Source of the DNA: Cymodocea nodosa
Lineage: Eukaryota; Streptophyta; Magnoliopsida; Alismatales; Cymodoceaceae
DNA length: 64,000 bases
NCBI GenBank assembly: GCA_036874045.1
Contig: CM072341.1
Location: 7,390,501-7,454,500, forward strand
Reading direction: 5' to 3'
This document shows positions 12,353 to 24,331 of this stretch, piece by piece. A program made the position numbers and the translations under genes. Numbering within the stretch: position 1 is the first letter of the stretch; each line of letters begins with the position of its first letter. The notes under the pieces are model-generated. The model ran no database searches, was not told where the DNA came from, and saw nothing but the letters and a program-made list of their open reading frames with translations.

Positions 12353-13728
12353 CTAGAGGTTTTGTAAATAATCAACTAATTGATTTTTACTAGACACAAA
12401 TTCTAATTTAATTTTTCCTTTAATTACGTTATCTCTTAGAAATTGATGTCTAACCTCTATATGCTTTGCTCTAGAATGTAATACAGGATTTTTGGAAAGA
12501 TTTATTTTAGAATTACTATCACAATAAATCTCAGTTGTATCATAAGATAATCCAAAATCTTCTAAGATTTGCCTTATCCACAGAATTTGAGTGCAACACA
12601 ATGCAGCAACAACATATTCAACTTCGATAGTAGAAAGTGCTACACAGTTTTGCTTTTTACTAAACCATGACACCAAATTAGTTCCCAAAAACTGACATGT
12701 GTCACTTGTACTTTTTCTATCAGATTTAGATCCTACATAATCAGCATCAATATATCCTATAAGATCAATTGAACTATCCTTAGAATAATACAGTCCTAAA
12801 TTTTTAGTTCCTTGTATATATCTAAATATTCTTTTAACTACAATTAAGTATGATTCTTTAGGATTAGATTGAAATCTAGCACAAACACACACTCAATTAT
12901 AATATTAGGTCTACTAGCAGTCAAATAAAGTAAAGAACCAATCATACTTCGGTATTTTCTTCGATCTATTGATTTTCCTATGTCATCAATATCTAACCTT
13001 AAAGAAGTACTCATAGGAGTTCCTTGAATCCTTGTATCATTAAAATTAAATTTCTTAATCATTTCATCTACATATTTTTCCTGATTAAAAAATATACCTT
13101 TATACATTTGCTTAATTTGAAGTCCTAGAAAATATGAAAGTTCTCCTATCATACTCATTTCAAACTAATTAGTCATATCTTTATAGAACATTTTTATTAG
13201 CTTATTAGAGTTTTCTCCAAAGATTATATCATCCACGTATATTTGAACAACAATCTGATCTTTACCATCTCTCTTGATAAATAGAGTATGATCCACTTTT
13301 CCCATGATATAGCCTTTTTCTATTAAAAAAGTAGATAATCTTTCATACCATGATCTAGGTGCTTGCTTCAAACCATATAAGGCTTTTTTCAATTTATACA
13401 CAAAGTCAGAATTTTTAATATCTTCAAACCCAGGTGGTTGTTTTATATAGACTTCTTCATTAATTAAATCATTTAGAAATGCACTCTTTACATCAATTTG
13501 AAATAATTTAAAATCCATATAACAAGCATAGGCCAATAATATTCTAATACTTTCAAACCTAGCCACAGGAGCAAAATTTTCATCATAATCTAGTCCTTCT
13601 TCCTGTGTATACCCTTGTCCAACTAATCTAGCTTTGTTCCTTATAACCTGACCAATTTCGTTAGTTTTGTTTCTAAAGATCCACTTTGTACCTATTATGG
13701 ACAGATTTTCTAGTGGAGAGACTAATTC
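12353..13728 (-). pseudogene. pol: Cop-A reverse transcriptase and RNase H (E3)
   Basis: Minus strand from about 13690: ARLVGQGYTQEEGLDYDENF, FAPVARFESIRILLAYACY, IDVKSAFLN, LYGLKQAPRSWYERL and the catalytic IYVDDIIFG near 13215-13240. RNase H: LIGYIDADYVGSKSDRKST, VALSTIEVEYVVAA, IYCDSNSKI. Damage: frameshift in SRPNI near 12890, stop near 13160, and a frameshift at the C-terminus (KNQLVDYLQNL instead of LADIFTKPL). The RT active-site residues remain but the protein cannot be made whole. Confidence 0.85.
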
Positions 13729-14790
13729 TCAAACATCATTTATGATGAATTGATTTAGTTCTTCTTGCATTGCCACTATCCAATTTTCATCAGATAATGC
13801 TTCTTGTATATTCCTTGGTTCCACCATAGAAACAAACATACACATACTATTTAAATTTACTGAAGCTCTAGTTTTAACTCCCTCATTAATATTACCAATG
13901 ACTTGAGTAATGAGATGTGATGAAGAATAACGCCAATTTCTCTGATTTTCCTCAATATTCTCATTAATATCCGAATGTGCATCACTTTTATCATTAGTTT
14001 GATCATTTAAGTTCATATTTTTTATTTTCTCAGATAAATCTTCAATCTCTCTATTGATCTCTAAATCTATTGGGAGATTGATCATATCATCATGATCAGC
14101 TTTAGATTGAGATTCTTTAAAAGAATTTTCATTGAAGCTTACATGGAGGGTTTCTTCAATAGTTCTATAGGTCTTGTTATATACTCTATAGGCTTTACTT
14201 CTAGTAGAGTAACTTACAAAAATTCCTTCATCCGATTTGGCTTGAAATTTATCCCTTTTATCCTTAGTATTAAGAATAAAACACTTACAGCCAAATGGTT
14301 TCATATAGGAAATTTTTGGAACCCTATTAAACATAATTTCAAAAGGAGTTTTATTAACACGAGGTCTTAAATGACTTTTGTTAATAACATAACAAGCTGT
14401 ATTTACTACTTCAACCCAAATATTTTGAGGTAACTTATGTTCATTCAAAATAGTTTTGGCCATTTCTTGAAGTGATTTATTCTTTCTCTCAACAACACTA
14501 TTTTGACACGGTGCTCTTGGAAAAAAAAATCTATGATCAATGCCATGCTTATTACAATAATTATCCATTTGATCATTATCAAATTCAGTATCATGATCAC
14601 TCCTAAGTTTTTGAATAGAGACACTTTGTTCATTTTGAACAAGATTGCAAAACATTTTAAACTTTTCAAGAACTTCTGTCTTAGATGCTAGAAAATATAC
14701 CCAAGTGTATCTAGAGAAGTCATCTACTAAAACAAATACATACCGTTTACCACCAAGACTCATGATTCTTGTTGGTCCAAATAGATTCAT
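13729..14790 (-). pseudogene. pol: Cop-A integrase, catalytic core and linker (E3)
   Basis: The longest uninterrupted copia frame here (353 codons). It begins MNLFGPTRIMSLGGKRYVFV. The DDE triad is visible: Asp in VDDFSRYTW (residues 23-24), Asp65 in RSDHDTEF (RSDNGGEF in relatives) and Glu101 in SVVERKNKS, with 35 residues between the last two as in retroviral-type integrases. The C-terminal part shows TPFEIMFNRVP, then an acidic linker and the RT entry NIQEALSDENWIVAMQEELN. The neighbouring pre-integrase and RT pieces are out of frame, so it is a pol fragment, not a separate gene. Confidence 0.85.
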
Positions 14791-15410
14791 ATGTATAAGT
14801 TCTAAGACTCTCTTGCTTCAAATATCAATTTTAGATTTAAAAGAGTTTTTGTGAAGTTTACCTAACTCACATGCATCACACATAAAGTCCTTTGAGTATT
14901 TAATCTTTGATAAACCTCTCACTAAATGTTTTCTAGATAGTTCATGTAACAGTTTCATATTTATACGCCCAATCCTTCTATGCCATAGATATGCATCACT
15001 AGTTTCAGCTAGCAAACGGAACCTTTTAAATCAACTACACTAGAAGGTAAAGATAAAATACATACAAAACCTTTTCTTTTAGCAATAAACTTAATTTCAT
15101 CTGTATTTTTATCAATAATTTTGCATACATTATCTTCAAACACTACATAATATCCATTTTTAGTTAGTTTTATAAAACTCAGCAAATTAAATCCTAGGTT
15201 TTCTACTTATAGTACATTCGAAATAACACAAGTCGGGGTTAATTGAACATTGCCCATACCTATGATTTTATCTTTGCTTTTGTTTCCAAATGTTACACTT
15301 CCTTTCATGGTATTTGTAAAATTTTGTAATAGACTTTTTTGTCCAGTCATGTGACTTGATGCTCCACTATCCAAGATCCATTTTGATGTTGTTTCCTCCT
15401 ACAAAACAAA
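14791..15410 (-). pseudogene. pol: Cop-A protease and pre-integrase zinc domain (E3)
   Basis: Minus strand near 15390-15310: KWILDSGASSHMTGQKS, the copia aspartic protease active site (DSGA at 15371-15360). Then GNVQLTPTCVISNVL and, at 15015-14818, the pre-integrase HHCC module WHRRIGRINMKLLHEL ... CDACELGKLHK. Stops near 15209 and 15016 and frame changes separate the parts. Confidence 0.8.
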
Positions 15411-16655
15411 TTAAGAAAAACTTTTTCTTGGTATCTAATGCTGTTGAGGACCAAATTCATTAAACGCATATTTTTTCTTTTTGTTTAAAAATAGTTTAAC
15501 ATTATCATTTACATTCTTATTAGTTGTAAGTATTATAGACTTATTTTTAACATCATACTTACTTATAGCATTATTGCTCTTATAATCATTCTTTTTGTTT
15601 TTAGATGTAGTATAACCAAGACCAAACCGATTTTTATCAGATGTTAATTTATTTTGGTCATGCTCATACATTTTAGTAAGTTTATACCAAGATTTTGTAC
15701 TAGTATTAACATTTTCCATAGATACAAAATCTTTTTCTACACAAGAATTTTCAGATTTATCACATGCAGAATGAGTAATTGGTCTAATACTAGTATTTTG
15801 AATTACATGCTCGGGTTTCTGAATTTTCAGTTTACTACATTTGTCTGAAATTTTAGAAACATTAGAAACTGAATTTCTAGAGCAAGAAACAAGATTTTTA
15901 GAAACATTAATAGTCATGTTAGAAGTACATTTAGACAAATCACATTGATTTATATTATTACTACATGATTCATCCCTTGAAGTTTCTACTTCTATGTATT
16001 TATTACCTTGTTTCATGATAAAAGGAATTTTAATCTTAAATTTACTTGAACTGCAACTAATAAATCCTTTATTGGCTTGAGATTCAGAATGTTCAAGATA
16101 ATCAAATCCTAAGCCATATTTATATGACACCGTAGGGGTATTAGTTAGTTTGTCTAACTTAGTTTGACTTAAATTCCATTTCTCAATGGTAGAATTTAAA
16201 TCTAGCTCTCTCATTTTTAATTTATCAATCTCTAACTCAAGATCATTTATATTTTTTCTCAACATTTCATTTTCAGATTCTATCTTTAATTTCTCAGCAT
16301 TTGTATTACGTATTTGTTCATGCAAGACACATTCATTAAATCTAAATTTATGCAAATCTCTAGCATGATTTTCATTATCACATTTAAACTTTTCTAAAGT
16401 AGTAGACAGGAAACAATTTTCTTCTTCCATAGTGGATAAAGAGTTTTTGATATTCTTATTTTCTAGTTTACAAACTTTAAGTTTTTGTAAAAATGCATGA
16501 TAAGTACATAATAATTCATCAAAGTTAAAATCTGAATGACTTTTAGGATTAGATATTACCTTAGACTCATCTACCATGAAGCACACATGAGCAACGTCTT
16601 CTAACTCTAGTTCTCCTTCTGAATGTGAAGATTTTAATGATGATTCCTCCTTCTA
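15411..16655 (-). pseudogene. gag: Cop-A gag C-terminal region, coiled coil and Ser/Asn-rich linker (E3)
   Basis: Frame of 383 codons at 16586-15435. Its first part is a heptad-rich coiled coil (ENKNIKNSLSTMEEENC, EMLRKNINDLELEIDKL). A polar Asn/Ser/Lys-rich linker leads towards the protease. It matches E1 at 33567-34100 and 28572-29082. The capsid and CCHC knuckle, seen in E1, are missing because the copy ends at about 16655 in a different sequence. It ends at a stop just before protease. Confidence 0.75.
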
Positions 16656-18132
16656 ACATTGGTATACAAATTTATCTTTTATCAATTAAACAACTAGTCA
16701 ATAGCCCTTGTATTAGACATAATTCTTATAATTCTTCAATGTATGGCTTTATATACATTGTATGATTGCCAAATCACTTAAATATGATGTTAAACTAAAG
16801 AACTTTAAGTAATTCATGTATGCACATGTGAAGAAGTTGTGGACCAAAACCTTCCTAATTTGGCAACTTTTCATATATGGCAACTCATGCATGCATGTAT
16901 ACTATATTTGCATCATATGATTTATATTCAATGTATATGTGCATCCAACTTGGTTTTGAGTTTTATAGGTCAATAAATCATGAAATCAAGATGGATTAAA
17001 GAGGAAAAAGTGTGGGCCATTGGATGCAACTTATTGGAGATCAAGCAACAATAGCCTAGACTATTTAAAGTCTTTGACCACTCAATCCTAGTCTATCTCC
17101 TCCTCTTCCAACACATTGCAGCTGGCGGTTCCAGCCATTCCAACATCTCCATCCGGAAAGTCCCATCTTCCCCTTGATCTTGAACAAGTCCCTTCAAGAA
17201 TGGTGAGCCTTGGCGTCTTCCCTTCTTCCTAGAAGACACCTTCTCTTCAATTCAGGCGGCCATACATTAGGATCTCCTTGGGCATTGATCTTGGTGGATT
17301 GGGAGGCTCGTGTGACTGATTTGGAGTGGAGCAAAAGGTTAGGATCTTCAAGGTTGAGTCATCGGAAGCACCATCCTTAGATGTGGAAGCCAAAGTTGTG
17401 GGTCTTGGAAGCAAGATCTTGAGGGCGTGCACCATTCTTCTTCAAAGCAACCGTAGAAGCTTCACTTGGACATGCTATAGGTGGTGACAGCCTTGTGGAG
17501 CATCGATTTCAAGGAGTTTGGGGAGTTCTTACTTGAAGAAACATGGAAGATTAAAAGGTATGATGGAAAGGAGAGATCCTCATGCTAGTTTTCATGTTTT
17601 ACAATTCGATATGTATGAGTATAGTTTGAGTATGTGGAAGAACAAAATTCTATGCATAAATCTTTGTTTCAAATGTTCTAAATTAAAGATCATATATTGT
17701 TTTGATGTTAATTGATATAAGAATTGAGTTCATATCATATGTATAGTGTGAATGAATGTGATTATGTGAATTGTGAAGGCAGTTTTCCGTTTCTTGGATG
17801 GCCATATTGTTAGTAGTTTTTGCTCCAATTGTATCCACTTGTTCGTGATCTCTAAATTTCATTTTTTGTTTCGTTTTGTAAGTATAATGAGTGTAGAACA
17901 AGTTTACAAAGTTTTAGAATTTTTTAGAATGTTTTTCGATTTTATTTTGTAAAGGTATCAGCGGTTTTGAGTCTTTGTCGAGTGCTAGTTTTGAGCTCGA
18001 CGCTTGTGCTGTGCTTGCATCGTGTATTTTGTGGAATTCAGTTCTGTAAATTTTCCTTGTTAGTGTAACAGATCTACTTTCAAGGCGCAATTATTTTGTA
18101 GCATTTCATGGAGATTTGACAGAGATGTAAAT
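16656..18132 (+). repeat. LTR-like sequence, probably Athila type, no gene
   Basis: No convincing coding sequence. The block 16980-17640 shares features with the reverse complement of 19250-19749 plus 37026-37140: a CCATTGGAT stretch, a C-rich leader with many TTCC/TCCA words, and GGAGAGATCCTCAT followed by TGTATGAGT. I read it as a diverged Athila-type LTR in the opposite orientation to the one at 18157. Boundaries are not clear. Confidence 0.35.
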
Positions 18133-18150
18133 TCCTCGACAACGACGCCA
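18133..18150 (-). other. Primer-binding site, tRNA-Asp type (Athila)
   Basis: Minus strand TGGCGTCGTTGTCGAGGA matches the Athila primer site TGGCGCCGTTGCCGGGGA at 15 of 18 positions; all three differences are C-to-T or G-to-A. It is followed by AGTTTTT-type spacing to the LTR end at 18157, as in Gyp X and Z. Confidence 0.75.
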
Positions 18151-18156
18151 AAAACT

Positions 18157-19749
18157 TGTAAGGTTGAAACATGTGTTGTTAGAAGGACAAGTTTTACATT
18201 TATAATTTAACTGCAAGTGCATGGTGCCTTATTGTATTAAGCTGTGCAAGTATGGGTCATTTCCATAGGGAGTTTGTCTAAATGACTTTTATTAGATTGA
18301 TTGTTTAATTAATATCCTAAAACAACTATAAAACTTTCTTTGCATCTTAATTTATTTAAACAATGGTTAGACTTAAGGTTAAAAGTTAAATTGGGACAAA
18401 TACACGAATATACATACAAAAATCAACTCCAAAACAATCTCACCTATAACTCTATTATAGCTCTTGAAATTACAGAAATGGCTTCCAATGTAAAACTTAT
18501 TCCTTCCAAAATATACATTGAAAATTCACGTAAAAATACAATTTGGAAAGGATTTTTAAAGATCTAAAATCTAGCATAATTTCACCGTCTAATTCAAACC
18601 CAAGAGTTATTCACAACAAATCTACCAAGAGAGCAAAAAATGCGGATATCAAATCACAAAACACACATCTTTACAAGAAAATCCATAACTTTTTGGAATC
18701 TTTACAAAATGGTGTGAAATAAAATCTCATCGGAAACTGACTTCTTCATCTTGAAAACCCAATTTATAAATCATGAAAACTTGATCTATGCACAAAGAAA
18801 TCAATGATAAAAAATGTACAAAATCTCTGCGTGGACCTGCATTCCAAGTTAGATGCACCTGTTGAGAATTAATTCGTGAAAACCACTCAAACAACATCCA
18901 AAAATTATGAAATGACATCCGTTGGAAAGTAGACTTAAAACTATATGAGATTGCATCAAGATTCGATCAAAACCATCATCATAGCTGATAGAAATCAATT
19001 AAACAAAACAGATAAAACTCTGTACACGAATTTCTGCATTTATATACACAACTATTTCTTCAAACACTTGGTTGACGATTATAGTATTCACATATAAACA
19101 TTGTAAAATCACATTAAACATCATCTAGTATCTAAATAACTTCTGAAATCTAAAAATAAACCAATAAATAAATAAAACATACATGGAAATCCATATATCA
19201 ACACACACATCCAACACTCATACATATATGCAATAACAACAAAGAACTATGTATGAGGATCTCTCCTCTCCATTGTTTCCTCGCATATGCTTCCTATTTG
19301 GTTGTATACAACTTCAATTGGCTCTCTGCAACACTGTCACCATTCATGGATTGTGTTTTTGAAGGGATCCGCATAGGAATGCGATGGAAGAAGCGTGTTG
19401 CATATCCTTAAGCCTCCAAAGCAACAAACTCGTGCTGTCTCGTGCCAAGAAGATGCTCCCTATTCACCGTCCACTGTAAAACACATCCTTCCTTGCTTTT
19501 GAACATTCCGACATGGCTTCTCTCCACCAATCCACCGTAAAACCACTTGTGAAGCTCCTTATGCCTAAGATTCTGCCTTGAAAAAGGAGAAAGTATCTTC
19601 AATGGAGGAGGGAGACGTAGAAATGCTCACCTTTCTTGGGAAACTAGTTGGTCCATGTCCTTGGAAGAGAAGGGAGGCTACTGGAAATGATGGGGAATTG
19701 CTGGAAATGACCGTCCACCTCCACTCTTAGTGCTGGAATGGAAGAAACA
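18157..19749 (-). repeat. Athila-type 5' LTR, left part
   Basis: The LTR end (CA on the minus strand) lies at 18157 next to the primer site. Near it is the 'first purine-free' signature GCAAGTGCATGGTG...GTGCAAGTATGGGTC typical of the R/U5 end of Athila LTRs and also seen in Gyp LTRs. The sequence is interrupted at 19750 by Cop-A element E1 and seems to resume at 37026. 18340-19260 is AT-rich with no gene; 19260-19749 is a less AT-rich leader-like segment. It is a different subfamily from Gyp. Confidence 0.6.
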
Positions 19750-21452
19750 TGTAGGATCGTATGGCTACACAAGAGGGGGGCGAATTGTGTTTTTCAACTT
19801 TTTCCGATTATAATTGAAACTTCAATAATTAAAAACAAATTGAGACACTATTTTCATAAAATCATTTTTATTTAAGGTTTCAATTACAATATACAATTCA
19901 ATTCTCCTTAGAAATTGTAGATGCAATTATATTTCGATACCATGTTTCATCTATACAATTTCATAACTACAAACAAAGAAAACTAATTTGCGGAATTTAA
20001 AACATTTCTCCCTATTTGAGATCTTTCTTATTCTTCTTTTTCTTTTTCAGCAATTCTTCAGTGACGAATATATAATCTTTTTCTGCTTCACCAAATTTGC
20101 TTTCTTTGGATATTGTAAATCTTTAGTGACGTATATAACACCTTTTTCTACTTCACTGAACTTTCTTCCACTTGATATTTCAAATCTTTAGCGACATAAA
20201 TCTAACCTTTTTCTACTTCACTGAATTTTCTTCCACTTGATACTTCAAATCATCAGTGACATAAATCTAACATTTTTCTGCTTCATTGAATTTTCTTCCA
20301 CCCGAGAGATTTTCCCCGAAGAGGTGTTTTTGATCCCTGAAAAGATTTTTCGTTTGATGTGTAGGGATAGTTTGATCCTTGAAAAGGTTTTCATTTTGTG
20401 TGCAAGGATAATTTGATCAATGAGAATTCCTTGCCTTTTATACTGTATCTTTATTTCATGCATATCCTCCACGTTTAATCACTACCAGTTTTCCACTTCT
20501 TCACATCTTTGCTTTTTCCTTCATTGAAACACACACGTTCTGACCCACGTTTACATTTCAAATTTTCTTTAATCATCAGTCTTGGATCTCTAAAAAATTT
20601 CCTGTAGAATAAACTTTCTTGTCTAAAATTTTTCATTAGTATAATAAGAAGTTGTTACTTTAATGTTAACTAAATGAGTAGATATTAACTTAATGTTTCT
20701 AACTTAACGAGTTCCTCATGTGCCATTTCACGTGACTAGTACTGTAGCTAACTCAACGAACTAAGTCCGTGGTGTTACACTAACTTAATGAACCATCTCC
20801 GTTGTGTTATGATAACTTAACGAACCAATAATAAACAAATGTTTTTATAATAAGAATTTTACCACGTGCAAAAATAACAACTTAAGTTTATAACGCTAAC
20901 TTAACGCGTTACCTTAGTGTTCAATATAGCAACTCAACGTGTTTAGTTATGTTAACTTAATGAGTTAAGCATGTGCACCTCACGTGATACAATATAACAT
21001 TCGTAACTTATAATTTCACCATGTGTATAACACTAACTTAACGAGTTGTCTAAACTTTTACTCACTAACTTAACGAGTTCTCACGTGACCTATTTAACCT
21101 TTAAGCCTCTACCTTAACGAGTTCTCACGTGACCTCTATACAAATAACACTCTAACTTAACGAGTTGTCTTAACGTGCACTGTTCATGATACAGAAGATA
21201 TAACTTTAAAACATATCATGTTTTTCAATAAAAAACACACGTTAACTTAACGTTTAGTTACATGAGAAATTAATGTAATGAAACGACTAGTTATTTAACA
21301 ATATAATTTTAGATCCAATACAGACAAGTATTTATATCAGTAAACTTTTTCTGTATTCATTGATGATTTTAATTTCTTTTCATAAGAAATAGTAATTGAA
21401 CAAATATGATTATTTTCATTTAGCATACATCATCAAAACAAAATAATCAACA
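19750..21452 (-). repeat. E1 3' LTR (1703 bp)
   Basis: Minus strand TGTTGATTATTTTG ... CGATCCTACA. Same length and subtype as 35323-37025. Four tandem units of about 60 bp (TTCAAATCTTCAGCGACATAAATC-like) occupy 20045-20300. CTAACTTAACGAGTT units with TCACGTGA follow at 21055-21135, and the segment shared with Gyp LTRs lies at 20890-21000. Differences from the 5' LTR are mostly transitions. Confidence 0.85.
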
Positions 21453-21473
21453 ATCTCCCCCTTTTTGATGGTG
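21453..21473 (-). other. Polypurine tract of E1
   Basis: Minus strand CATCAAAAAGGGGGAGAT ends exactly at the LTR start TGTTG. This is the Sirevirus-style purine tract; the same string precedes LTRs at 23830 and 50628. Confidence 0.85.
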
Positions 21474-21940
21474 ACAAAACCATATTAAATCAATTATGAA
21501 ATATGTTTAACTCAACAAAGCACCTTTGTTGGGTTAACTTTTAATTCAACAAACAAGTTTGTTGTCTTAAGTTCACTTAAGCTTATTTCTATGGTTTGTG
21601 TATAAATCACCTCTCAGAACTAAAACTTTTAGATGTCAATAATTATATAAGTATCATTTCTCTAATTATCATCTGACAGATTACAATAACCATTTAAATA
21701 TCATGTCCCTTTTATAATATATGCAATTAACATCATAATCATCTTTTTATAACATTTCTCCCTCTTTTTGTCATTAATCAAAAAGATAGTTACAGATAAT
21801 ATATATAGTAAGAGATATATTTACAACATTTGTGGATTGAAGAATGATAATTGAACACATTTACAGAAAAATGTATTGTTCAATGAATCAAACAAGGAAT
21901 ACAAACATTACATTTTGTATACAGATACAAACAAACACAG

Positions 21941-22247
21941 TTATCGACCTCTCCTAAGTATATCACTTATAGCATTACAAATTTTATCTCCTAGATGCCT
22001 AATATCATTTCTGATGTCGTTAAGCACTACATCTAAGTCAAGAGGTAGCTGGGTTTGCTGTTCTACTCGAACTGAATAACTTGGCTGTTGTGGTGGAATT
22101 TGTTTTGTACATTATGTTGGTTGTTGTTGTTGTCGTTGAGGTTGATGCATGGCCTGAAATTTTTGTAAATCTTTGACAATAAAAGCTCTCATGCCTTTAC
22201 TTTCAGAGGGCCAGTTGGATAAATTCAATTGGCTTGCAATGAGTCTA
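21941..22247 (-). pseudogene. E1 accessory ORF, C-terminal end
   Basis: Minus strand codes for SKGMRAFIVKDLQKFQAMH, a Gln-rich stretch, then QLPLDLDVVLNDIRNDIRHLG, ISDILRRGR and stop TAA at 21943-21941. It is cut at 22248 by the inner Cop-A LTR. 21474-21940 is a 3' untranslated spacer with no gene. Confidence 0.7.
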
Positions 22248-23830
22248 TGTAGGATCGTATGGCTACACAAGAGGGGGGTGAATTGTGTATTTTTAATATT
22301 TTCTAAAATATAATTGAAACTTTAAAACTCAAAAACAAGTCGAGACATTATTTTCATAAAATCATTTTTATTCAAGGTTTCAATTACAATATACAATTCA
22401 ATTCTCCTCAGAAATTGTAGATGCAATTATATTTCGATACCATGTATCATCTAAACAATTTCATAACTACAAACAGAGAAAACTAATTTACGGAATTTAA
22501 AACTTTTCTCCCTGTTTGAGATCTTTCTTCTTCTTTTTTTTCTTCTTCAGCAAATCTTCAGTGACGAATATCTTGTCTTTTCATGCTTCACCGAATTTGC
22601 TTTCTTCTGATACTTCAAATCTTCAGTGATGAAAATCTTACCTTTTTATGCTTCACTGAACTTTCTTCCACTTGAGAGATTTTTCCCGAAGAGGTGTTTT
22701 TGATCCCTGAAAAAGATTTTTCTTTTGGTGTGCAGGGATGGTTTGATCCTTGAAAAGATTTTTCGTTTTGTGTGCAAGGATAAATTGATCAACGAGAATT
22801 CTATGCCTTTTATATTGTATCTTCATTTCATGCATATCCTTCAAGTTTAACCACTACCAGTTTTCCACTTCTCCACGTCTTTTCTTTTTCTTTCATCGAA
22901 ACACACACGTTCTAACCCACGTTTATATTTTAAATTTTCTTTAATCATTAGTCCTAGATCTTTGAAAAATTTCCTGAAAATAAACTTTCTTGTCCAAAAA
23001 TTTTTCATCAGTGTAATAAGAAGTCGTTACTTTAATGTTAACTAAACGAGTAACACAATTATATATATATAACTTAACGTTTCTAACTTAACGAGTTCAC
23101 CATGTCCTATGTCACGTGACAAGTAATGTAGCTAACTCAACGAACTAAGTCCATGGTGTTATGCTATCTCAACGAACCATCTCCGTTGTGTTATGATAAC
23201 TCAACGAACCAGTAATAAACAAATGTTTTTATAATAAGAATTTTACCACGTGCAAAAATAACAATACCAGTTTATAACGCTAACCTAACGCTTTGCCTTA
23301 GTGTTCAATATAGCAACTTAACGCGTTTAGTTATGTTAACTTAACGAGTTAAGCATGTGCACCTCACGTGATATAATACAACATTCGTAACTTATAATTT
23401 CACCACGTGTATAACACTAACTTAACGAGTTCGTCTCTTCTTTTACTCACTAACTTAACGAGTTATCACGTGACCTATTTTAACCTTTAAGCCTCTAACT
23501 TAACGAGTTCTCACGTGACCTTTATACAAACAAAACTCTAACTTAACGAGTTGTCTAAAGGTGCACTGTTCATGATACAGAAGATATAACATTAAAATAT
23601 ATCATGCTTTTCAATAAAAACACACGTTAACTTAACGTTTAGCTAAATGAGAAATTAATGCAATGAAACAACTAGTTATTAACTTCAGATCCAATATAGA
23701 CAAGTATTTATATCAGTAAGCTTTTTTCTATATTAATTGATGATTTTAATTTCTTTTCACAAGCAATAGTAATTGAGCAAATATGATTATTTTCATTCAG
23801 CACACATCAACAAAACAAAAATACTTAACA
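22248..23830 (-). repeat. Inner Cop-A 3' LTR (1583 bp) nested in E1
   Basis: Minus strand TGTTAAGTATTTTTG ... CGATCCTACA, preceded by its own purine tract. It belongs to a different subtype from the E1 LTRs (ATTTTCTAAAATATAATTG start, two 60-bp units). It breaks the E1 accessory ORF. No matching 5' LTR is present, so the inner element has lost its 5' part, probably by recombination with E1 sequence. Confidence 0.8.
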
Positions 23831-23851
23831 ATCTCCCCCTTTTTGATGATG
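23831..23851 (-). other. Polypurine tract of the inner Cop-A element
   Basis: Minus strand CATCATCAAAAAGGGGGAGAT abuts the LTR start at 23830. 23852-24331 is a 3' untranslated spacer with a (TA)n run near 24182-24200 and no gene. Confidence 0.85.
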
Positions 23852-24331
23852 ACAAAACCATATTAAATCAATTATGAAATATGTTTAACTCAACAAAGCA
23901 CCTTCGTTGGGTTAACTTTTAATTCAACAAACTTGTTTGTTGACTTAAGTTCACTTAAGCTTATTTCTATTGTTTGTGTAAATTTTACCTCTTAGAACTA
24001 AAACTCTCAGATGTCAATAATTATATAAGTATCAGTTTTCTAATTATCATCTGTCAAATTACAATAACCATTTAAATAACATCTCCTTTTATAATATATA
24101 TATGCAATTAAGATCATAATCATCTTTTTATAATATTTCTCCCCCTTTTTGTCATTAATCAAAAAGATAATTACAGAGAATATATATATATATATAAGAG
24201 ATATAATTACAACAACTCTTTCTGTAAACAAGAATAATAATTGAAGACATTTACAGAAAAATGTATTGTTCAATCAAATCAAATAAGTAATACAAACATT
24301 ACATTTTGTATTCAGAAACAAACAAAAATAG

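Larger units (their letters stand above)
10371..16655 (-). mobile_element. E3: Cop-A fragment with the best preserved pol
   Basis: Minus-strand order from 16655 down: gag C-terminal coiled-coil part, PR, pre-integrase, IN, RT, RNase H, noncoding module, accessory ORF start. It is truncated inside gag at about 16655 (no knuckle, PBS or 5' LTR) and inside the accessory ORF at 10371 by the Tork-like LTR. Confidence 0.85.

Noticed and set aside
14092..14370. Plus-strand frames opposite integrase (also 5506-5769, 14503-14691)
   Set aside because: Mirror frames of the real minus-strand pol; no independent support.
17247..19602. Possible host gene in the less AT-rich parts (17100-17530, 19250-19700)
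   Set aside because: Frames are short (about 60 codons), on both strands and without domain similarity; the context (primer site, LTR end) fits an Athila-type LTR leader better.
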